Assembly (NCBI GenBank): GCA_038327555.1
Contig: JBBQLD010000089.1
Span: 1-12,522 of the forward strand
Direction: 5' to 3'
Source of the DNA: M3007 sp038327555
GTDB lineage: Bacteria; Bacteroidota; Bacteroidia; Chitinophagales; Saprospiraceae
Length of the DNA: 12,522 bases
A program made the position numbers and the translations under genes. Position 1 is the first letter of the stretch. Each line of letters starts with the position of its first letter. Below are positions 1 to 7,269 of the stretch, in pieces. The notes beneath the pieces are model-generated. The model saw only the letters and a list, made by a program, of their open reading frames with translations, was not told the origin of the DNA and did not search any database.

Positions 1-164
1 TAGACTTGTTGCGGTGGAGGGCTTTGAGTGGGGAAATTTGTCATTTTTTCGAATGCCTAGGCAAATTTTGCAGTCGAAATCGGGCATATTCGGCGAAAAA
101 TTTAACGAAGGCATTCGGAAAAAGGACTTTTTACCCGCCAAAGCCATCCACAGCAACAAGTCTA
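1..164. repeat. Long imperfect inverted repeat, possibly truncated by window edge
   Basis: The first 26 bases (1-26) are the reverse complement of 139-164 with only two mismatches. The similarity continues inward after small offsets: nine bases at 50-58 match the complement of 109-117, and AT-rich blocks near 63-69 and 96-103 also pair. The centre lies near position 82. The whole segment could fold into an imperfect hairpin of about 80 bp per arm. The right end contains the TAG stop codon (162-164) of the minus-strand anti-sigma-like gene. It may be a MITE or REP-like palindromic element, or the transcription terminator of the sigma operon. The left limit cannot be judged because the window begins there. 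No convincing protein is encoded inside it. Confidence 0.7.
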
Positions 165-1034
165 ATGTTTAAAAGCAGCGAAACGCTCGTTCAAGGCCAA
201 TGCTTTTACCCGAAACGGAAAATCTTCCTCTGCCAGCATTTTTGCGAGTAAAATTTTGGCAGCATCTATTTTTCCAAGTGCGATTTGGCACAATAAATAG
301 TTCCAGCGGGCTTCATACCTGAACTGGAAACTGGTTTGTAGTACCTCGAAATCGTGGGCGGCACCGATAAATTGGCTAAGCTCAAAGCGAGCGTTTGCGC
401 GTAGAAATCGCGCGGTTTCATCTTGATGCACCTGATCATCCGCCTTCAGAATTTCGGCTGAAAGGCGATAGTTTTTTTGGTCAAATGCCTCAGCGGCCAA
501 CTGTAGTGGCGTTTTTGGCGTGGGATTAACTTGCTGATTTCCGGCATCCCGCACGAAACTCTGGCTTGGTTGATCGTGAAATTCGCGAGCCAAAGCGATC
601 AGGTTTTGCTTAGGATTTTCTGATGGTTCAATGGCTTGAGAATCCTTTAATTTAGGTGTAATGATTTCGGTTGGTACCGGAGGAGGAACTTGTATCGTGT
701 CGGTTGGAGGTTGGTCGTTTACCCAATTGGATGTTTTTTCGATAGGTAAATTGAAAAACCAAATCGCCCCGACCAACAAAATGAGCGAGGCTGCCAGCGC
801 CCAAAAATTGCGGTTGGCGTAGATTGGAACTGCAGTTGCACGCCGAGGCTGGATGGCAGATTTTACTTTGTTGCGCACTCGGAGGCCCTCCAGACGCTGC
901 ATCATTGCTTGGTGTTGTGCCACCGATTTTACCAGCGCAGGATCGGTGGATAGCTTGTTTTCGAAACCTTTTAGCTCGTTTTCAGGCAGTTCACCAAGCA
1001 GATAAGCTTCTATTTTTTCGTAAAATTGATCCAT
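162..1034 (-). CDS. Membrane anti-sigma factor-like protein with TPR-like C-terminal region
   Basis: The product is 290 residues. The N-terminal 55 residues are a charged helical segment starting DQFYEKIEAYLLGELPENE, the usual shape of the cytoplasmic sigma-binding part of Bacteroidota anti-sigma factors. No Cys/His zinc site is visible there. One transmembrane helix spans about residues 78-95 (FWALAASLILLVGAIWFF). A proline-rich linker (about 105-175) follows. A helical TPR-like region covers about 176-268, with repeated patterns such as AAEAFDQKNY, ARFELSQFIGAAHDF and LLCQIALGKIDAAK, predicted to lie in the periplasm. The gene begins 3 bp after the stop of the ECF sigma factor gene, so co-expression and a sigma/anti-sigma partnership are likely. 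The stop codon sits in the arm of the 1-164 inverted repeat. The role is inferred from architecture and context; the TPR part may sense or bind a partner protein. Confidence 0.75.
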   Translation of the reverse strand: MDQFYEKIEAYLLGELPENELKGFENKLSTDPALVKSVAQHQAMMQRLEGLRVRNKVKSAIQPRRATAVPIYANRNFWALAASLILLVGAIWFFNLPIEKTSNWVNDQPPTDTIQVPPPVPTEIITPKLKDSQAIEPSENPKQNLIALAREFHDQPSQSFVRDAGNQQVNPTPKTPLQLAAEAFDQKNYRLSAEILKADDQVHQDETARFLRANARFELSQFIGAAHDFEVLQTSFQFRYEARWNYLLCQIALGKIDAAKILLAKMLAEEDFPFRVKALALNERFAAFKH

Positions 1035-1037
1035 TAA

Positions 1038-1664
1038 TTAAAGATTATAAAGTGAAGCGGCTGCGCCGATTTCCACCAGTTTTTTCATGCATTTTGAACG
1101 GTGATTTTTTAGGGCGTCTATTGTGGTATATTGAGTCAATTTTGCTTCGATCACATCTTTATCCCGGCGTTCTTCAAGGTATTTAAGTCTAATGAGGTTT
1201 TGGCAATTGACTTCCAGCTTTGAAAGCAGTTTTTCGAGCAATTCAGTTTCAGCAAGCCCTCCAAAATTGGGTTCTTCCGCTTGATCTCCAATGTTTTCCA
1301 ATTCCGTAGTATCATATCTCAATGCGCTTCGCTGGAAGTTTCGCACCTTGTTTTTAGCGATCTCAATGACGTACGAGGCTGGACTAAAGCCCTGAAAAGT
1401 GTATTTTCCTGCCCTTATTTTTTGCACGCAAATCGTAATGCAATCACAGATTAACTCTTCGATGTCATCATCCGTTAGACGATAGGTTTTCCCGAGCTTG
1501 AAAATCAGGCCCGAAACCCGTGCCGACAAACATTGAATTGCATCCGTAGCCTCCCGTTCCAATCCTGCGAAAAGTGCTCCATGATCTGCATACGGAGCAC
1601 AAGCGGCATTATTTTTACGGTTCAAGAAGAGGTTGAGCGTTCGTGCCATTCCGTGTTGCAACAT
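1038..1664 (-). CDS. ECF-type RNA polymerase sigma factor (sigma-70 family)
   Basis: The product is 208 residues from an ATG at 1664. Frame-compatible alternatives are TTG at 1676 (212 residues) and ATG at 1649 (203 residues); no start has a ribosome site strong enough to decide. Region 2 is visible at about residues 40-112 (DDDIEELICDCITICVQKI, then SPASYVIEIAKNKVRNFQR), which binds core polymerase and the -10 element. Region 4 is at about 140-200 (LLSKLEVNCQNLIRLKYLEE, then a helix-turn-helix ending ALKNHRSKCMKKLVEI), which reads the -35 element. Regions 1 and 3 are absent, as in ECF sigmas. The membrane anti-sigma-like gene follows after 3 bp. No TAnnTTTG promoter box was found upstream, which would be consistent with autoregulation from an ECF-specific promoter, but that is inference. 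Regulon unknown. Confidence 0.85.
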   Translation of the reverse strand: MLQHGMARTLNLFLNRKNNAACAPYADHGALFAGLEREATDAIQCLSARVSGLIFKLGKTYRLTDDDIEELICDCITICVQKIRAGKYTFQGFSPASYVIEIAKNKVRNFQRSALRYDTTELENIGDQAEEPNFGGLAETELLEKLLSKLEVNCQNLIRLKYLEERRDKDVIEAKLTQYTTIDALKNHRSKCMKKLVEIGAAASLYNL

Positions 1665-1812
1665 TGTTTGAGGCAATGATACTCATTTTAGACACTTGAG
1701 CATATATGCCGAATGATTTCGGTTTTGTAACCGAGCACAAGTTTTTTTGAAAAGAAAGCATTGAAACAAGCCTTCGTAACGACTAAAAAACAAGTTACCG
1801 GTTTCAGGACTC

Positions 1813-1880
1813 ACGTTTACTAAACCTTCACGGTTTACGTTTACTAAACCTTCAAGGTTTAGTAAACGTAAATCGTGAAG
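1813..1880. repeat. 24-bp tandem repeat merged with a 55-bp near-perfect palindrome
   Basis: Units 1813-1836 and 1837-1860 are tandem 24-base copies differing at one base; both start acgtttactaaaccttca. The second copy is also the left half of a palindrome. Bases 1826-1852 pair with 1854-1880 around a single central base (1853), with one mismatch (1833/1873). The palindrome includes the GH3 stop codon (1852-1854) and its last eight sense codons. It could act as a transcription terminator or mRNA-stabilising hairpin for the GH3 gene, although no T-tract follows immediately on the minus strand; a run of six T lies about 36 bases further on. The AAACCTTSAAGGTTT core suggests a dispersed palindromic element, which I cannot test from one window. 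Confidence 0.8.
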
Positions 1881-3363
1881 CCAGCCAATCCGCAATTTTT
1901 CGGTCATTTGACAGCCTAGGCACCTTGTTCTGGCCGCCAAGTTTACCCTCGCTTTTCATGTACTCGCGAAAGGCATCGCGACGCAAAGGCCTGATTTTCA
2001 GTGTTCGGAGGATATTCCCGGCAATCAGATCATCATAATAAATATTCTGTAGGCGCATGGCGGCGTCCACTTGCAAGGCAAATTGTTCGAGATCAACCGG
2101 GGCATTATCAAATTCGATAAACCACTCATGATAGGGCAAGCCGCCTTCCAGCGGAGTCACTTGCGGCGCCACCGTAAACTCTGTAATTCGAATACCCGCT
2201 GCATTGGCCACTGGAAGCAAACTTTCCTCCACTTCTTTGCCGATCACATGCTCGCCGAAGGCCGAAATAAAGTGCTTAATACGACCGCTTACCACAAGTC
2301 GATAGGGATCTTTGCTTACAAATTGCACGGTATCACCAATGTTGTAGCCCCAAAGCCCGGCATTAGTGTGCAAGATGAGTGCATAGTTCACGCCAATTTC
2401 TACGTCGCGTAGCCAAAGGCGAGTCGGATTATCCTTGAAAATTTCGTCCGCGGGTACAAATTCAAAAAACATTCCTGCATCCGCGTTCAACAAAAGTCCC
2501 TGACTCGGAAAAGTATCTTGAAATGCAATAAAACCCTCTGAAGCCGGGTAGGTTTCCATCGTATCAATTGGGCCTCCTACGAGTTCTTCGAGTTTGGCCC
2601 GATAGGGTTCAAAGTTCACACCGCCCATTCCAAACACTGTAAAATTTGGAAAAATCTCTTTAATGGTGCGTTTTCCAGTGCGTGCCAGCAAGCGTTCATA
2701 GTACATCTGCACCCAGGGTGGAATGCCAGAAATGAGGCGCATATCGGCGTTGATGGTCTCGTCTACAATTCGTTCGAGTTTTTCTTCCCAATCTTCAATG
2801 CAATTGGTTGACCAGGAAGGAAGTTGATTGGTACGCAGCCAAGCAGGCACGAGGTGATTAGAAATGCCGCTCAATCGTCCTGTTGGAATGCCGTTCACGG
2901 TCTCCAATTCAGGGCTGCCGGAAAGGAAAATCATCTTTCCATCCAGCCATTGGCCGTTGCCGGTTAGGGCGAAATAGTTGAATGCAGCATTTCTAGCCGT
3001 ACCAAAGTGAAGCGGGGTACTTTCCTTGCTCATCGGGATGTATTTCACGCCCGAAGTAGTGCCACTTGTTTTCGCAAAATAAGCTGGTCGCCCAGGCCAC
3101 AATACGTCAGGCTCTCCGCTTTTTACCCTTTCAATATAGGGCTTTAGATCCTCATAATCGCGAATGGGGACGGCTTGTTTAAAATCTTCGTAAGTCTTTA
3201 TTTTTGAAAAATTATGGTCTCGGCCAAAAGCTGTTTTGCTTGCTTTTGCTATAATCCTAAGCATTGTTTTTTCCTGACATTCAACGGCTTTAGCAGACCA
3301 ACGAGCGATGGAGCGAGCGATAGATTTGGCAAACGGGCGGACTAGAAAGGAGCGAAAGGCCAT
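1852..3363 (-). CDS. GH3 auxin-responsive promoter family protein (adenylate-forming acyl-amidosynthetase-like)
   Basis: The product is 503 residues, close to the usual length of bacterial GH3 proteins. These belong to the ANL adenylating superfamily; plant members conjugate amino acids to acyl acids such as auxin or jasmonate through an acyl-AMP. The phosphate-binding loop is at residues 99-105 (TSGTTSG, followed by VKYIPMS). The adenine-binding motif YPASEG is at 272-277. LHTNAGLWGYNIGDTVQFV (331-349) holds the conserved Tyr and GD ribose-contact region. SGRIKHFISAFGEHV (359-373) is the hinge into the small C-terminal domain. The N-terminus has Arg/Ala-rich helices but no clear signal peptide. 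The last eight residues (SRFTFTKP) are encoded by the palindromic repeat at 1826-1880, so the tail is probably not conserved. It stands alone between the sigma operon and the T9SS gene, with its own likely promoter. The substrate of bacterial GH3 proteins is generally unknown. Confidence 0.9.
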   Translation of the reverse strand: MAFRSFLVRPFAKSIARSIARWSAKAVECQEKTMLRIIAKASKTAFGRDHNFSKIKTYEDFKQAVPIRDYEDLKPYIERVKSGEPDVLWPGRPAYFAKTSGTTSGVKYIPMSKESTPLHFGTARNAAFNYFALTGNGQWLDGKMIFLSGSPELETVNGIPTGRLSGISNHLVPAWLRTNQLPSWSTNCIEDWEEKLERIVDETINADMRLISGIPPWVQMYYERLLARTGKRTIKEIFPNFTVFGMGGVNFEPYRAKLEELVGGPIDTMETYPASEGFIAFQDTFPSQGLLLNADAGMFFEFVPADEIFKDNPTRLWLRDVEIGVNYALILHTNAGLWGYNIGDTVQFVSKDPYRLVVSGRIKHFISAFGEHVIGKEVEESLLPVANAAGIRITEFTVAPQVTPLEGGLPYHEWFIEFDNAPVDLEQFALQVDAAMRLQNIYYDDLIAGNILRTLKIRPLRRDAFREYMKSEGKLGGQNKVPRLSNDRKIADWLASRFTFTKP

Positions 3364-3398
3364 AATTTTGTTTGACAGCGGGAGGAGGGGAATGAACG

Positions 3399-3406
3399 CA
3401 AAGATA
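3399..3406 (-). promoter_or_regulatory. Bacteroidota-type -7 box upstream of the GH3 gene
   Basis: Read on the minus strand this is TATCTTTG, a full match to the Bacteroidota -7 consensus TAnnTTTG, followed by CG. It ends 35 bases upstream of the GH3 ATG. I do not see a good TTTG-type -33 element at the expected distance, so the call rests on the -7 box and position. Confidence 0.5.
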
Positions 3407-3504
3407 CAAATGTCCTTGTTTGGTAATTTCCCCAGACCTGTTAAGGCACAAGTATCTTGTTAATCCTGTCAAAAAAGGTACTTGTCAGACCATCACGACC
3501 AGCC

Positions 3505-5442
3505 TCAAATCCGCAGCAAACGCCCGCAAGAAACGGCTTCATCCACACGGAGCCGATAGCTAAAAACACCATGTTCCTGCAAAGCTGAGGCGGGGAGCTG
3601 TAAGGTCTGAAAGCCCGTTTCCAGATAGTACGTTTCAGAGAATACTCGGCGGCCATTCAAATCAAACACTTCCAGATGTGTATCAGCAGCATTTTCAAGC
3701 AAAATTTCGAAGGAGGTCTCGGTAGCAAACGGATTAGGCCGCGGCGGGAAAAATGTAACAGCGGCATCTGTGTTTGAACCAAAATGCAGTAGCATGGGAC
3801 GGCGGTCCGGCAAGCCCTTTGAGCTGGCAGCATAGGCTTCAGGGCGCAGTTTTTCGGAATTCAAGTACAGTCCATCTGATATCTTAGCCGATTGTAAGGC
3901 TTTGACTTTCAGTTCAAAAACCGTCTTTTTAGGGTCAAAAAATGACCCGCGCCCATCTGCCCAAAGGGCGCGAAATTCTTGGCCACGCAGCATATATTGG
4001 TCTGCAGGTATTCCAACAACTTCTACAATTTCGAACTTGGTTGGATCTGCTGCAAGCGCGAGCTGCCAACCCTCAAGGGTGACCGATTCAGACAGATAAA
4101 AGCCAATGGTAGCTACGTCTCCGGCCTCAAGCCATTGATCCGCTGTACGCAGAAGCAGGGGTGGTGCCGTGTAACGATTGTCGGCGCCTATTTCCCCAGT
4201 CAAAAAGGCCGACCCGTTTACATCACCATATTTGATCCCTATAAAATTTAAGTTTTGGAACGTGAGGTCGTCGTTCAGGTTGGTGAGCGTAATCTGGTAA
4301 GTATCTTTTAGGGCGCTAAAATTGGCGATCTGGGTAGGATCTGCGACCGGTCGGGTAATGCGCCAGGCGGGTACAAACGGGAAGGTATCGTAAATGCCGA
4401 GAATGAGTTTTCGGGTTTCGACAATATCAAACGTCGTAACAGAATTGCTTTTATTTACATCAGCAGCTATTGTTTGGTAAATACTTGTAAAGGGCTCAAT
4501 AGCCAGAATATGCTTTGAAGTCAACACCAAATCAAAGGTCGTTACACCCACGAGTGGCCCTACCGGGCACTCTCCGCGTATAATCGCACGATAATCATTT
4601 CCAAAAGGGATATTGTCGAGGTGTAGCGCAAAGCAGGAATCTTCGATGGTCTGAGCATAATTCGTTGACAACGGAATAGATGCCCCTGGAAGGGTAGAAA
4701 AAGCTGTTTTTAGTTTAAAATTAGTAAGTTTCCTGTTCCCAGGTGTTCGTGCACATCCATTAAAATATAAATCGGCGTCGTTATTGCATATACAGTCATT
4801 GTTACCATCTTGTATGATGACATAATTGCTACAAAGATTGAGCAGACCGTTGGCATCTTTTGCCCACACTTCGAGACTGTTGAAACCTTTTTCACAGGAG
4901 TTAAAGGTCAGGCTTGTCTCCAGGGGGAATCCTGTCCCATCTCCGGCTTTTCTAATGCCAAGTTTAATTTGGTTGGTAGGCGTACAATTATCTGATAACG
5001 AAAGAATAAACTGCGAGGCCGCAAAACTTTCTTGGCAATCTGGCATATCTATTCCTTGTGTCAAACCATTGATGCACAACAAATTAGGCGGCTGGCAATC
5101 TTTAACACTAATGGTATAGGTGCATTGCAATAGGTTGCCACAATTGTCGGTGGCCTTCCAGGTAATGCGATGCGTTCCTTTCGCAAGGGGACCAGATACT
5201 GTATCATTCGACGACTGAATATCAATCACATTGTCGCTATTCAAGTCAATTTTGTAGGAATAATTGATGTTGGGACTGCCACAACTGGTCACAGCCTTTT
5301 CCACTAAATATACATCGCCTTGCGCACAATTGCCTTGGTTGAGACAAAAAGTTTGGTCCGCACACGCTGTAGTCCAAAATATTTGCTGTGCAGCAAGTCC
5401 TTGGACAAAAAAGAAGGAAAAGAAAAGTATAGCTCGATTCAT
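3505..5442 (-). CDS. Secreted multidomain protein with dockerin-like repeats, cohesin-like domain and T9SS C-terminal sorting domain
   Basis: The product is 645 residues. A Sec signal peptide covers about residues 1-18 (MNRAILFFSFFFVQGLAAQ). A Cys-rich region (about 27-215) holds two HYR/Ig-like domains, with signatures such as THRITWKATDNCGNLLQCTY and FNSLEVWAKDANG. Residues about 296-361 contain two dockerin-like halves: GVTTFDLVLTSKHILAIEPF, then ADVNKSNSVTTFDIVETRK followed by LILGIYDTFP. A further calcium-loop-like GDVNGSA is at 406-412. Residues about 428-556 resemble a cohesin-fold beta sandwich (GDVATIGFYLSESVTLEGWQ; LWADGRGSFFDPKKTVFELKVKA). The last 84 residues (from VTFFPPRPNPF) are a type A T9SS sorting domain with the usual EVFDLNGRRV and the late Tyr-Arg-Leu strand, so the protein should be exported across the outer membrane and attached or released. 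No catalytic domain is visible; an adhesive or matrix role is inference. Confidence 0.85.
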   Translation of the reverse strand: MNRAILFFSFFFVQGLAAQQIFWTTACADQTFCLNQGNCAQGDVYLVEKAVTSCGSPNINYSYKIDLNSDNVIDIQSSNDTVSGPLAKGTHRITWKATDNCGNLLQCTYTISVKDCQPPNLLCINGLTQGIDMPDCQESFAASQFILSLSDNCTPTNQIKLGIRKAGDGTGFPLETSLTFNSCEKGFNSLEVWAKDANGLLNLCSNYVIIQDGNNDCICNNDADLYFNGCARTPGNRKLTNFKLKTAFSTLPGASIPLSTNYAQTIEDSCFALHLDNIPFGNDYRAIIRGECPVGPLVGVTTFDLVLTSKHILAIEPFTSIYQTIAADVNKSNSVTTFDIVETRKLILGIYDTFPFVPAWRITRPVADPTQIANFSALKDTYQITLTNLNDDLTFQNLNFIGIKYGDVNGSAFLTGEIGADNRYTAPPLLLRTADQWLEAGDVATIGFYLSESVTLEGWQLALAADPTKFEIVEVVGIPADQYMLRGQEFRALWADGRGSFFDPKKTVFELKVKALQSAKISDGLYLNSEKLRPEAYAASSKGLPDRRPMLLHFGSNTDAAVTFFPPRPNPFATETSFEILLENAADTHLEVFDLNGRRVFSETYYLETGFQTLQLPASALQEHGVFSYRLRVDEAVSCGRLLRI

Positions 5443-5471
5443 GGAAAATGATTGTGTTCTGAATGTGCTTG

Positions 5472-5479
5472 CAAAAATA
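5472..5479 (-). promoter_or_regulatory. Bacteroidota-type -7 box upstream of the T9SS protein gene
   Basis: Read on the minus strand this is TATTTTTG, matching TAnnTTTG. It ends 29 bases before the ATG at 5442. A -33 element at the expected spacing is not obvious. It lies in the 224-bp divergent region shared with crtI. Confidence 0.45.
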
Positions 5480-5587
5480 GTTCCAATAAAAGCAATTTTG
5501 GCACGAATTGATTTTGTTTAAGCATTTTCCCTATTAAAGTTAAACAAAATGAGGCCGTCCTGCGTTTAGCCGCAATCTTTGCCACCT

Positions 5588-5620
5588 TTTGGAATGTATG
5601 AAAAATAACTTGTTACTTTG
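5588..5620 (+). promoter_or_regulatory. Probable crtI promoter (TTTG -33 / TTACTTTG -7)
   Basis: TTTG at 5588-5591 is followed after 21 bases by TTACTTTG at 5613-5620, seven of eight positions of the Bacteroidota -7 consensus TAnnTTTG. Spacing is in the normal range, and the -7 box ends 46 bases before the crtI start. It would drive crtI and, by read-through, crtB. Confidence 0.5.
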
Positions 5621-5666
5621 ATCCAATTCTTTAAGTTGAAAAAGAACAAAGAATATCCTTCCTATT

Positions 5667-7148
5667 TTGAAAAAAGTCGTCGTCATTGGTTCCGGTTTTT
5701 CTGGCTTGTCCGCAGCGTGCTGCCTGGCCAAAGAAGGTTATTCGGTCACGGTATTGGAAAAAAACGACATTCTGGGCGGAAGGGCGCGTCAATTCGAGAC
5801 GGATGGTTTTGTGTTTGACATGGGGCCATCCTGGTATTGGATGCCCGATGTTTTTGAGCACTTTTTTGGGCTTTTTGGGAAAAAAGTTTCTGATTACTAC
5901 CATCTTATTCGACTCGATCCCTCCTATCAGGTATTTTTCGGGGAAAATGATCGGGTGGATATTCCCGCCCAAATGCCGGATTTAGAAGCTCTTTTTGAAA
6001 AAATAGAGCCAGGAAGTGCAGCAAAACTTCGAAAATTTCTGACAGAAGCCGAATATAAATACCGGGTGGGTATGGGCGAATTTGTGCACAAACCCAGCCA
6101 CAATATTTGGGAGTTTGCAGATCTTAGAATCCTTTCCAGTATGATTCGCTTGCAGATGTTTACCAATTTGTCAAGCCATGTTCGCCAACTTTTCAAAAGC
6201 GAAAAATTGATCCAACTGCTGGAATTTCCGGTGCTGTTTCTCGGTGCAACGCCCCAAAAAACACCCGCGCTCTACAGCCTGATGAATTATGCCGACATGT
6301 CGCTGGGTACTTGGTATCCCATGGGCGGAATGTTCAATATTGTAGAAGCCATGGCCTCGCTGGCTCGCGAACTGGGTGTGGAGATCAAAACAAATCAAGA
6401 AGTCGCCCAAATAGAAACCTCCAAGGGAAAGGTTGTTTCCGTGCTTACCATCGACGGAACACGATATGCTGCGGATGCTTTTGTGGGCAGTGCCGATTAT
6501 CATCATATCGATACTAAATTGCTCGACCCCGCGCACCGAAACTATAAAGAAGATTACTGGAAATCGCGCGTAATGGCTCCCTCCAGCCTGCTTTGGTATA
6601 TTGGAGTGAATAAAAGGATTGAAGGTTTGCGGCATCACAACTTGTTCTTTGACGAAGATTTTGGCCTGCACTCGGAGGAGATTTATACGACCCCCCAATG
6701 GCCTACCCGTCCGCTTTTTTATGCGAGTGCGCCTTCGGTCACGGATCCAAGTGTGGCCCCTCCGGGGTGTGAAAACCTGTTTTTGCTCATTCCGGTTGCG
6801 CCAGGACTGGAAGACACCCCGGAAATCCGCCAACACTATTTTGACATAGTTATGGAGCGACTCGAACGCCATACCGGACAAAGCATCCGCCCACATATCG
6901 TCTATCAGCGTTCGTATGCCCACGCCGATTTTGTACAGGATTATCACGCTTTTAGAGGCAACGCTTATGGTTTAGCCAATACGCTTTTACAAACGGCTTT
7001 CTTAAAACCAAAAATGAAAAATCGCCACCTTTCCAACCTCTGGTACACCGGGCAATTGACCGTGCCTGGCCCTGGAGTCCCGCCTTCGCTCATTAGTGGG
7101 CAAGTGTTAGCTGGGGAGCTGAAAAGGTTTTTTGCTTCGGTGGTTTAA
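5667..7148 (+). CDS. crtI: Phytoene desaturase (CrtI-type FAD-dependent carotenoid desaturase)
   Basis: The product is 493 residues, the normal CrtI length. CrtI introduces double bonds into phytoene to give lycopene or an intermediate, at the membrane, using FAD. The N-terminal Rossmann motif GSGFSG is at residues 8-13 in MKKVVVIGSGFSGLSAA, followed by the flavin/ribose-binding E31 and GGRAR (37-41). MGPSWYWMPDVFEHFF (52-67) matches the family's conserved segment. The C-terminal signature WYTGQLTVPGPGVPPSLISG (459-478) is the FAD/carotenoid-desaturase signature. The start codon is TTG at 5667: an in-frame stop lies at 5637 and no upstream ATG exists, while the Rossmann motif requires this start. 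crtB follows 121 bp later on the same strand. The number of desaturation steps (lycopene, neurosporene) cannot be read from sequence. CrtD or CrtN are less likely given the adjacent crtB. Confidence 0.92.
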   Translation: MKKVVVIGSGFSGLSAACCLAKEGYSVTVLEKNDILGGRARQFETDGFVFDMGPSWYWMPDVFEHFFGLFGKKVSDYYHLIRLDPSYQVFFGENDRVDIPAQMPDLEALFEKIEPGSAAKLRKFLTEAEYKYRVGMGEFVHKPSHNIWEFADLRILSSMIRLQMFTNLSSHVRQLFKSEKLIQLLEFPVLFLGATPQKTPALYSLMNYADMSLGTWYPMGGMFNIVEAMASLARELGVEIKTNQEVAQIETSKGKVVSVLTIDGTRYAADAFVGSADYHHIDTKLLDPAHRNYKEDYWKSRVMAPSSLLWYIGVNKRIEGLRHHNLFFDEDFGLHSEEIYTTPQWPTRPLFYASAPSVTDPSVAPPGCENLFLLIPVAPGLEDTPEIRQHYFDIVMERLERHTGQSIRPHIVYQRSYAHADFVQDYHAFRGNAYGLANTLLQTAFLKPKMKNRHLSNLWYTGQLTVPGPGVPPSLISGQVLAGELKRFFASVV

Positions 7149-7269
7149 GGACTCCGATCAGAAGTGACCTTTTTTTAAAAGTGTCCATGCTAACTCCCAC
7201 ACAAGTTAGCTTCCGAAGGACCGAACTGTTGAACCATCAAACCACAAAACCTTTAAACCTGCTATTGTT

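Noticed and set aside
6..251. Plus-strand open frame of 81 codons at the left edge
   Set aside because: It lies mostly in the inverted repeat and then overlaps the anti-sigma gene antisense; no recognisable protein features.
1719..1734. Six-base-pair hairpin followed by a T run at 1742-1748 on the plus strand, as a terminator
   Set aside because: No plus-strand gene precedes it and the T run is seven bases away from the stem.
1813..1880. Possible CRISPR array
   Set aside because: Repeats are directly tandem with no spacers and only two copies.
1683..1940. Minus-strand open frame containing a repeated EGLVNV peptide
   Set aside because: The peptide repeat is just the 24-bp DNA tandem repeat read in another frame, and it overlaps the GH3 end.
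6171..6947. Minus-strand open frame of 258 codons
   Set aside because: Fully antisense to crtI, whose motifs are continuous; the translation has no family features.
7189..7210. Seven-base inverted repeat between crtI and crtB as a terminator
   Set aside because: Short stem, eight-base loop and no T-tract; more likely harmless or a minor processing site.
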